DNA of 5,459 bases from Bacteroidota bacterium (GTDB lineage Bacteria; Bacteroidota; Bacteroidia; Flavobacteriales; Crocinitomicaceae). This document shows positions 1-5,459 of this stretch, piece after piece; the first letter of the stretch is position 1; every line of letters starts with the position of its first letter. The notes below the pieces were generated by a model. That model was not told where the DNA came from, searched no databases, and saw only the letters and a list, made by a program, of their open reading frames with translations. Both the position numbers and the translations under genes were made by a program. The stretch spans positions 1 to 5,459 of the forward strand of contig JAKQEZ010000525.1 of NCBI GenBank assembly GCA_029558435.1. The letters are read 5' to 3'.

Positions 1-76
1 CGTTGGCATTTATCATTTTTCAATTCTGTCTTTTAAGTAGCAAATTGTCTGCTGTGTCGTTTTTTTTACACTGACG

Positions 77-204
77 GCTAACGTTTGAGTGTATGTGCCG
101 TAAGGGATTGCGGAGTAGTTTCCTGTCCACCGACACGAAAGTTTGAGCGGGCTACAATGCCTGAATTCCCACTGAAACCCTTATGGCATATACACTTTGT
201 TGGC
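77..204. repeat. Long imperfect inverted repeat, candidate interspersed palindromic element
   Basis: The left arm GTGTATGTGCCGTAAGGG (89-106) pairs with the right arm CCCTTATGGCATATACAC (178-195) over 18 positions: 16 Watson-Crick and two G-U pairs when transcribed on the plus strand. Outside it GCTAAC (77-82) pairs with GTTGGC (199-204), again with one G-U, across a small internal loop. The 71-base interior (107-177) is relatively GC-rich and contains GTAG (115-118) and CTAC (152-155), which could form an inner stem. The wobble pairs would be mismatches on the minus-strand RNA, so the fold favours the plus strand or reflects slow decay of a palindrome. No U-run follows in the operon's direction. 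It may be an interspersed repeat, a non-autonomous mobile element or a structured RNA. Integron attC identity is possible but weak, because both outer cores deviate from consensus. Confidence 0.6.
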
Positions 205-269
205 GTTTCGTTGTTTATTTTTCCAGTCAATTTATCTCTCTTTTTTGCTGCATTGTATTTCTGTCCGTG

Positions 270-351
270 CGTTGGAGTAGGCAAGCTCTTTTGCAGGTTT
301 TGGTTTTAGCGGGGGCTTGTGCGACCTGCAAATGTGCTTGACTACGAAGCG
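270..351. repeat. Imperfect inverted repeat just after the last operon gene
   Basis: Arms 282-298 (CAAGCTCTTTTGCAGGT) and 324-340 (ACCTGCAAATGTGCTTG) match at 15 of 17 positions, including nine consecutive pairs next to a 25-base loop. Beyond them GTAG (277-280) pairs with CTAC (342-345), and CGTT (270-273) with AGCG (348-351) using one G-U. The outermost paired base is five bases from the stop codon of the HEPN-like gene, so the transcript would fold immediately after translation ends. No T-run follows on the minus strand (an A-run follows instead), arguing against an intrinsic terminator. It may protect the mRNA 3' end, act as a factor-assisted terminator, or be a second interspersed element. 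Confidence 0.55.
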
Positions 352-355
352 TGGG

Positions 356-1081
356 TTATGTTGTTTTATAATTTTCTACAAATGTTTCAAATAAGCTTTT
401 CATGGCTTCATAGTTTTTTCTTTTCGATAAAGTTGTAATGTCAAAAGTCAATAAATGCTCAATGTCTTTTTGTGATAAATAATTTCCATGTATCAGGATT
501 TCTCTAATCTGGTCTAAGTCACCATAATATTGCCGTTTGTCTGGGTCGTGGTTTTCAATTAAAAATTTTGCAAGGCATTCTTCAATAATTGGTTTTGAAT
601 GATTTTGAATATCATCAACTGCACGTAAAACATCATCAATCTTTCTGTCGATAATACTTTTATCATTGAACAATATTTTGCCATTGCTATGAGACGAATT
701 GTTGCGGTCGTCAACACTTTTCTTGTAAGTACCAATTTTTGAATTATCGCAACCAAGTAACTTAAAGAACTTAAAAAATGGTGCTTCGTTTGATTTTACA
801 AATGCAAATGGTGTTACAGCGTTCATAAAATCGTTTTCCATATCGTTGCTCAAACCAACCATTGCTTTTTCAAAATCAATTTTGCGGTTTTCTTTGATTT
901 GCCAAACCTCGAAATAAACAAAACTCATGTAAAGCATGTGGTAAGCAATAAAGGCAAAGGGATATTTTGCATTATTGTAATTGCTTTCAAAACTTTCCCA
1001 AAGGAAATTTATGTAATCTTGCTCGTCTCTGGTTTTATAAGAGTTCGGCAAATATTCCAGAATATCAATTGCATTTGCCAC
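356..1081 (-). CDS. Hypothetical protein with HEPN-like RX4H motifs, operon-linked to the restriction system
   Basis: I do not recognise a named family. The protein is about 241 residues, mainly helical by composition, with no signal peptide or clear membrane segment, so probably cytoplasmic. Two RX4H motifs are visible: RNNSSH (codons 689-706), with a polar Asn after the Arg and followed by a charged likely helix (DKSIIDRKIDDVLRAVDDIQ), and REILIH followed by Gly (codons 488-505). The R-polar-X-X-X-H signature is typical of HEPN ribonuclease domains, some known beside Type I restriction systems. The first motif fits better because the second has Glu after Arg. The start chosen is GTG at 1079-1081, which shares a base with the preceding TAG stop (TAGTG) and has GGGAAG four bases upstream. 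A TTG at 1091-1093 would add four residues; no ATG occurs until codon 44. The tight junction implies co-translation with the methylase-specificity gene. Possible roles are RNase effector, toxin or regulator; function is inferred from motif and context only. Confidence 0.82.
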   Translation of the reverse strand: MANAIDILEYLPNSYKTRDEQDYINFLWESFESNYNNAKYPFAFIAYHMLYMSFVYFEVWQIKENRKIDFEKAMVGLSNDMENDFMNAVTPFAFVKSNEAPFFKFFKLLGCDNSKIGTYKKSVDDRNNSSHSNGKILFNDKSIIDRKIDDVLRAVDDIQNHSKPIIEECLAKFLIENHDPDKRQYYGDLDQIREILIHGNYLSQKDIEHLLTFDITTLSKRKNYEAMKSLFETFVENYKTT

Positions 1082-1093
1082 TATTCTTCCCAA
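1079..1093 (-). promoter_or_regulatory. Overlapping stop/start junction with purine-rich ribosome site
   Basis: Read on the minus strand the bases are TTGGGAAGAATAGTG. The TAG ends the methylase-specificity fusion and the GTG overlapping its last base is the likely start of the HEPN-like gene. GGGAAG sits four bases before the GTG, a modest Shine-Dalgarno-like stretch in an operon otherwise lacking them. The arrangement favours re-initiation by ribosomes finishing the upstream gene. The TTG at the left of this string is the competing start. Confidence 0.5.
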
Positions 1094-3507
1094 AGTTTAT
1101 TGATTTCGTCTTTTATTTTTTGCTCGTATATCTTTATAAGCTCTTTGTTGGCTTTTACTAATTGCTGCTCTTTTTCGATTTGAGAAACAATTAAATTTTG
1201 TTCTTCTATAGGAATTATGGGTATTTGAACAACTTCAACTGTTTTAAAACTTAATGCAGGCATAGCTCCGCCAGCGGTTATTCTTTTGAAATAAGACTGA
1301 ACATATTCCGAAGTAAGGTAAAAGTAGAGAAAATCATTTGTGATTTTTTCATTTGGTGACACTTTAAAAAGGTTGTTAGCTAATACACCATCAAAACCTC
1401 TTCCGACATAACCGGCAGACGCGCCATATCTAACAACAACCACCTCGTCTTTCCTAATATATTTATTTTTCGATAGTTCCTTTGGGATATATCTAAAATC
1501 GTCAGAATATTGAGTGTAATTCTCTATTCTCAAAAAGACATCATATCCATCGATATATTCTTTACTCTGTAATTCCAAATCTACCTGAATTCCTTGAGAA
1601 AAATCACATACAGAACCCAATTCCACCATTTCCCATTCGGGTTTTATATCAATTTGGGGTTTGTAGTTTTCAACTACTTGATTGGCTCCGGCAACTATTT
1701 TCTCGTATTGCTCTATTTTAGTTTCGATTTCTAATTGAACCGTAACCGGTGGTAGCGGAATTTTAAAAGGAGACAATGAAGCTCTTGTAATTTGGGGTTG
1801 TGCTGCACCAGTAATTACTGAACTCAAATCTGAAACCTTTAATAAATGGAATAGAAATCTCTTATTTATTCTATTATCAATCGGTTTAGCAACCATTGCA
1901 TTTCCTGTAATCCACGACTTAGGTTCAGAAAAATTTATAGTTCCACATGTAGCCCCTCTACATGTTATTAGTACTTCTGAATCTTCATGATTGTATTTAT
2001 CGTAATAACCAATTACACCGTTTGCACCAAAAACTTTGTATTCTCCATTTTCTTTGAAATCACTTGCACTAATAGTTTGAGGTTGATAAAGGTCACAAAC
2101 TTCGCTTAATTCAACTAAGTCGAATTTGGACTGTTTTTTTGCAATACTGTCTTTATATCTATCTCCGCTTAAATTATAATCCCCATTTTCAGTTATTCTG
2201 CTTCTTTCAACTGCAATCGAGTTTAATGGCAAATGTTCAAAATCAATTAGCGAAAAGTCATTGTTTCGAATAGCTGTAATGTATTGCTTTATGAAATTTG
2301 TAGCATCGGGCAAATCACTTGTACTAAGTTCTTTTCTTTGTGCTCCTAAACTGTAGCCATCATTTTCAATTTTTACGAAAAGTATTTTTTCTGTTTTTTT
2401 TGCAAGTGTTTTATCTAACAAGAGAATTGAGGTTTTAACACCACTATACGGCTGAAAAAGACCGGCTGGCAAACTTACAACTCCGTAAAGAAAGTTTTTT
2501 TCAACCAGCAATTTCCTCAATGCTTTATAAGCTGTGGCACTTTGAAAAATAATACCTTCGGGAACAATCACCGCTGCACGCCCGGTTGTTGGGTTAATAT
2601 GCTCCATGATATAATCCACAAATAGCACCTCACTTCTATTTGCTTGCATTGCAAATTTCTTGTGCGGGCGAATACCTCCTTTTGGTGTCATAAATGGCGG
2701 ATTAGCCATTATAATATCAAATGTATCGCCCCAACGGTCAGTATAAGTTAAAGAATCATATTCATATATTTTTGGAGTTGTAAATCCATGCAGATACATA
2801 TTTACCAAACTCAAACGCACCATTTCGGAAGAAATATCATAACCAACGAAGTTGTTTATTAGCTTTTTCCGTTCATCGGGCGTAAGTAAATCGCCTTTGT
2901 TCTTTTTAGTGTTTTCGTTAAGAATGTGTTTGTATGAAGAAATTAAAAAGCCGGCAGTACCACAAGCAGGGTCGCAAATGCTTTCCTCTTTTTTTGGCTG
3001 CATAATGGCTACCATAAAATCAATAATGTGACGAGGTGTTCGAAATTGTCCTGCATCACCCTGACTGCCTAAAACTGATAACAGGTATTCAAAAGCATCG
3101 CCCAGTTTTTCGCTATGGTCGTAATGAAACTCATTGATAACCTTCAGAAACATTTTTAACGTCTCTGGGTCTCTGTAAGGCAGGTATGCGTTTTTAAAAA
3201 TATCTCTGAAAAGTTGCGGTATGTTTGGATTTTGGTTGAGCTTTACAATTGCTTCTCCGTAAAGTGCCAACATCTCATATCCGCCCAATTTTGGGTCAAA
3301 TATTTTCGTCCAACTGTATTTTTCGTAATCACCTGTAAAAAAAGTAGCATCTCCGCCAAATTCCATTGCTTCTTTATCCATGTCGTCCATGAATTTGTAA
3401 ATCATGGCAATGGTAATTTGCTCAACTTGGCTTTGTGGATTAGGTAGTTTTCCTACCAAAATATCTCTTGCAGTATCAATTCTGCGTTTTGTTTCTTGGT
3501 CTAACAT
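1081..3507 (-). CDS. hsdMS: Fused Type I DNA methyltransferase-specificity protein (HsdM-HsdS)
   Basis: One uninterrupted 808-residue chain combines two usually separate subunits. Residues 1-~440 are an N6-adenine methyltransferase of HsdM type: a helical N-terminal region (1-~135), QFRTPRH (154-160), SAM-binding motif I DPACGTAGFL (179-188; codons 2944-2973) and catalytic NPPF (269-272; codons 2692-2703). Residues ~461-616 and ~624-808 are two HsdS half-units. Each opens with a typical boundary (KFDLVELSEVCD, EWEMVELGSVCD), continues through a target-recognition domain and its closing PQITRASLSPFKIPLPP- or MPALSFKTVEVVQIPIIP-like segment, and ends in a charged probable coiled-coil helix (591-616, 768-806) that would set the spacing of the two half-sites. 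It should recognise a bipartite sequence and methylate adenine in both halves. The ATG at 3505-3507 directly follows the hsdR stop; no Shine-Dalgarno is seen. The M part is slightly short against free-standing HsdM (about 490-530). Motif I has GTAG where GTGG is common, a tolerated variant. Confidence 0.94.
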   Translation of the reverse strand: MLDQETKRRIDTARDILVGKLPNPQSQVEQITIAMIYKFMDDMDKEAMEFGGDATFFTGDYEKYSWTKIFDPKLGGYEMLALYGEAIVKLNQNPNIPQLFRDIFKNAYLPYRDPETLKMFLKVINEFHYDHSEKLGDAFEYLLSVLGSQGDAGQFRTPRHIIDFMVAIMQPKKEESICDPACGTAGFLISSYKHILNENTKKNKGDLLTPDERKKLINNFVGYDISSEMVRLSLVNMYLHGFTTPKIYEYDSLTYTDRWGDTFDIIMANPPFMTPKGGIRPHKKFAMQANRSEVLFVDYIMEHINPTTGRAAVIVPEGIIFQSATAYKALRKLLVEKNFLYGVVSLPAGLFQPYSGVKTSILLLDKTLAKKTEKILFVKIENDGYSLGAQRKELSTSDLPDATNFIKQYITAIRNNDFSLIDFEHLPLNSIAVERSRITENGDYNLSGDRYKDSIAKKQSKFDLVELSEVCDLYQPQTISASDFKENGEYKVFGANGVIGYYDKYNHEDSEVLITCRGATCGTINFSEPKSWITGNAMVAKPIDNRINKRFLFHLLKVSDLSSVITGAAQPQITRASLSPFKIPLPPVTVQLEIETKIEQYEKIVAGANQVVENYKPQIDIKPEWEMVELGSVCDFSQGIQVDLELQSKEYIDGYDVFLRIENYTQYSDDFRYIPKELSKNKYIRKDEVVVVRYGASAGYVGRGFDGVLANNLFKVSPNEKITNDFLYFYLTSEYVQSYFKRITAGGAMPALSFKTVEVVQIPIIPIEEQNLIVSQIEKEQQLVKANKELIKIYEQKIKDEINKLWEE

Positions 3508-3510
3508 TTA
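3505..3510 (-). promoter_or_regulatory. TAAATG stop-start abutment between hsdR and hsdMS
   Basis: On the minus strand the hsdR stop TAA is followed immediately by the ATG of the fused methylase-specificity gene. The preceding bases (CACTTAATAAATTTGTTGCA) contain no Shine-Dalgarno match, so translation of the second gene probably depends on ribosomes ending hsdR or on an AT-rich unstructured leader as is common in Bacteroidota. No separate promoter for the methylase is evident in the packed junction. Confidence 0.6.
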
Positions 3511-5459
3511 TGCAACAAATTTATTAAGTGATACATTATCTTTTATGTACTCAGGTATCGCAAAACGCAATTCCGGAGGCAATTTTCTGAATACATCACC
3601 ATTTGGATTGGTGTTTAATAATGCATATTTCCTATTTTCAATTATGTCTCTGAACTCAGAGTCTGTAATGTAACTTTTAAAATAATCCCTTGCGAACGTG
3701 AAATATTCTTCGGGTGGTAAATAACGACTGTCAAACTTTTCAAATTCCTCGTCAAGCAGTTCGTCCTTAGATTTAAAATAAGGAATAAAACCAAAGATTT
3801 TTTCAATGATTTCTCGCAATGATAAACGCCTATCAATTTTTATAGCATTCCTTAATTTGCTTATATTGTAATACTCCTCTGGTTTATCAAAGATTTGACT
3901 GATAATGTATTGTTCTATTGCATCAAAATCCTTTTGCTTAACTAATTCCTTGATTTTGTCATCCTCTTTTACTTTATCTTCAAATTTCTCAAAATACATT
4001 CGGTCAATCTTCATTCCTTCAAGCCCAATTTCATTGACTGTAAAGGTTTTTAAAGGGTCGTGTCTTGTGCTGTCGTATTCGTCAACAACATAACCGCCTC
4101 CGCCACCGCCTTCGGTTGAAGTTCCTTTTGGAGGTAACTTTAGAACTTCATCATAATTGAATTTTTCCTCAAAATACTCGCAGTTTGCAAAGAAGTCAAA
4201 AAGTTTAAACCTCGACTTCTGTAGGTTTTCTTCCGATATATTTTCGATTAAACTTTTATCCTTCAAAACTTCTTTGTTCGCAAAATTGAATTTTCTTGTT
4301 CCTCTTCCTTTTATTTGAATAAAGTCGGTTGGTGAGAAAATTGGTCGCATCAAACAAACATTCAAAATATCAGGGCAATCATAACCTGTTGTCATCATTC
4401 CAACTGTAACACATACACGGGTTTTGCTTGTCTGATATAAATCGTGAAAGTTACCTTTGCCACCTAAACGATTGTTAGTGAAATTAATCGTTAATTGCTG
4501 TGCATCTGGTATCCAAGAGGTAACTTGCATTGCAAAATCAGATTGATATTTATCCGGAAACATCTTATCGGCAAATTCATTCAAAATTTGTGTGATTTTA
4601 GCAGCGTGGTTTTGACTAACACAGAATAGAATTGATTTACCAATTTCACCAGAAATCGGGTCTTTATAGGCGTTCTCCAAAAATGTTTTGCAAAAAATAC
4701 GGTTGGTATTTTCGGAAAACAATTTCTTTTCAAAGTCACGTTGCGAAAAAGTGCTTGTGGTTTCTTCTCCATCATCATCTGTTATTTCAACGGTGTAACC
4801 TTCATCACTTAAAAGCTGTGTAGTTATTTCTGTTCGAGCATCCACAACGCAAGGATTTACCAAAAAGCCATCTTTAACGCCATGCAATAAACTATACTGA
4901 AATGTTGGCTTTCCATCTTCACAACCAAAGGTTGTGTAAGTATCTAAAAGCATTCTCCTTTCTAATTCTCTCGGGTCTTTTTCGCTTAATTCTCCAGCAT
5001 CAATCTTTTTTAAATAGTCCTTTGGTGTTGCCGTCAAACCTAACTTATAGCCAATAAAGTATTCAAAAACAGCTCTGCTGTTACCTCCGATACTTCTATG
5101 TGCTTCATCAGAAATTACAAGGTCAAAATCAGTTGGTGAAAAAATCCTTTTGTATTTGTTTTTGAAAAGAAATGATTGCACTGTCGAAACAACAATTTCT
5201 GCTTGCCGCCAGTCATCCCTATTTTCCTTGTAAATACTACATTTATAATCAGTTCTAAGATATTCTTTAAATGCTTTATCTGCTTGGTCTTCCAATTCCA
5301 AACGGTCAACCAGAAACAAAATTCTTCTTGCATTTCCTGTTCGTAAAAACAATTTGATTACGGCTGCTGAAGTTAAAGTTTTACCAGTGCCAGTTGCCAT
5401 TTCAAATAAGAAACGGTCTTTGCCTGCTTTTACTTCTTCCTGTATTCGTTCAATAGCTC
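3508..5459 (-). CDS. hsdR: Type I restriction enzyme, R (motor/restriction) subunit, 5'-truncated by the window edge
   Basis: ATP-dependent DNA translocase and restriction subunit of a Type I restriction-modification complex. The frame is open to the right edge: codons before the Met at 5398-5400 read AIERIQEEVKAGKDRFLFE, so that Met is internal and the true start lies outside. Superfamily 2 helicase motifs appear in order: Walker A ATGTGKT (5377-5397), ILFLVDR (motif Ia), DEAH (5098-5109), GLTATP (motif III, about 5023-5040), SILFC (motif IV), VTVGMMTTGYDCPDI (motif V, 4366-4410) and QIKGRGTRKF (motif VI, 4288-4317). A six-glycine linker (about 4093-4110) separates the motor from a C-terminal region resembling the EcoEI R-subunit C-terminal domain, ending at TAA 3508-3510. 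The N-terminal PD-(D/E)XK nuclease domain expected of the family would lie outside the window, so cleavage competence cannot be judged. It abuts the methylase-specificity gene with no spacer, implying one mRNA and translational coupling. The promoter must be beyond 5459. Confidence 0.95.
   Translation of the reverse strand, partial: AIERIQEEVKAGKDRFLFEMATGTGKTLTSAAVIKLFLRTGNARRILFLVDRLELEDQADKAFKEYLRTDYKCSIYKENRDDWRQAEIVVSTVQSFLFKNKYKRIFSPTDFDLVISDEAHRSIGGNSRAVFEYFIGYKLGLTATPKDYLKKIDAGELSEKDPRELERRMLLDTYTTFGCEDGKPTFQYSLLHGVKDGFLVNPCVVDARTEITTQLLSDEGYTVEITDDDGEETTSTFSQRDFEKKLFSENTNRIFCKTFLENAYKDPISGEIGKSILFCVSQNHAAKITQILNEFADKMFPDKYQSDFAMQVTSWIPDAQQLTINFTNNRLGGKGNFHDLYQTSKTRVCVTVGMMTTGYDCPDILNVCLMRPIFSPTDFIQIKGRGTRKFNFANKEVLKDKSLIENISEENLQKSRFKLFDFFANCEYFEEKFNYDEVLKLPPKGTSTEGGGGGGYVVDEYDSTRHDPLKTFTVNEIGLEGMKIDRMYFEKFEDKVKEDDKIKELVKQKDFDAIEQYIISQIFDKPEEYYNISKLRNAIKIDRRLSLREIIEKIFGFIPYFKSKDELLDEEFEKFDSRYLPPEEYFTFARDYFKSYITDSEFRDIIENRKYALLNTNPNGDVFRKLPPELRFAIPEYIKDNVSLNKFVA

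Larger units (their letters stand above)
1..355. other. Gene-free region downstream of the operon
   Basis: No convincing coding sequence lies here. Short open frames on both strands cross the inverted repeats, have odd composition and show no family resemblance. Bases 8-75 are AT-rich with an eight-base T run at 60-67 and no recognised signal. Bases 77-204 and 270-351 form two imperfect inverted repeats listed separately. Bases 206-269 are T-rich on the plus strand. No tRNA, CRISPR or transposase is seen. Several parts are visibly more GC-rich than the adjoining genes, suggesting a different origin or an RNA-structure constraint. Confidence 0.7.

Noticed and set aside
78..309. Short open frames on both strands (78-284 minus, 85-309 plus)
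   Set aside because: They translate through the two arms of the long inverted repeat, overlap each other antisense, and have no recognisable motifs or ribosome site.
77..351. Intrinsic terminator for the operon
   Set aside because: Neither inverted repeat is followed by a U-tract in the minus-strand direction; the adjacent runs are A on that strand.
899..1183. Plus-strand open frame rich in hydrophobic residues
   Set aside because: It is antisense to the end of the HsdMS fusion and the start of the HEPN-like gene. The hydrophobic look comes from reading A/T-rich codons backwards.
1081..2130. Phase-variable shuffling of the specificity region
   Set aside because: No second hsdS copy, recombinase or inverted repeat within the recognition domains is visible in this window.
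2971..2973. Possible defect in methyltransferase motif I (GTAG instead of GTGG)
   Set aside because: The DPACGTAGFL form keeps the Asp/Gly framework, and the NPPF catalytic motif is intact. Ala for Gly at this place is a known tolerated variant.
3214..3673. Overlapping plus-strand open frames across the hsdR/hsdMS junction
   Set aside because: Both lie antisense to well-supported protein domains and show no family resemblance.
4093..4110. Six-glycine run in HsdR as a repeat artefact or frameshift site
   Set aside because: The frame continues cleanly on both sides with family-like sequence, so a flexible linker between motor and C-terminal domain explains it.
5398..5400. Met at 5398-5400 as a start for hsdR
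   Set aside because: It is immediately before the Walker A loop, and the frame continues open upstream with plausible helical sequence to the window edge, so it is internal.

Overview
The window looks like chromosomal DNA of an AT-rich member of the Bacteroidota. Supporting signs are AT-rich coding sequence heavy in AAA and ATT codons, no clear Shine-Dalgarno sequence before the large methylase gene, genes packed end to start, and protein styles common in that phylum. This is an inference from composition and family resemblance; no marker gene is present.

About 94% of the window is one tightly packed operon on the minus strand, read from right to left. First comes the restriction subunit of a Type I restriction-modification system (hsdR, running off the right edge, so its start and N-terminal nuclease region are missing). 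Next, with zero intervening bases (TAAATG junction), is an 808-residue protein in which the methyltransferase (HsdM) and the specificity subunit (HsdS, two target-recognition domains) are fused into one chain. Third, overlapping the fusion's stop codon (TAGTG junction), is a small gene of about 241 residues that I do not recognise as a named family. It carries RX4H motifs of the HEPN ribonuclease type and may be a toxin or back-up effector tied to the restriction system.

The left 355 bases contain no convincing gene. They hold two sizeable imperfect inverted repeats (77-204 and 270-351) and recurring GTTGG cores, which suggests interspersed structured elements at the 3' boundary of the defence operon. 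Neither hairpin is followed by a U-tract in the direction of the operon, so they are not ordinary intrinsic terminators.

Expected working: the M-S fusion would recognise a split DNA site with its two recognition domains and methylate adenine. HsdR would join it, use ATP to translocate DNA and cleave unmodified DNA. The third protein, if it is a HEPN nuclease, could attack RNA when the DNA-level defence is blocked, by analogy with the PrrC/EcoprrI pairing. That last step is a hypothesis.
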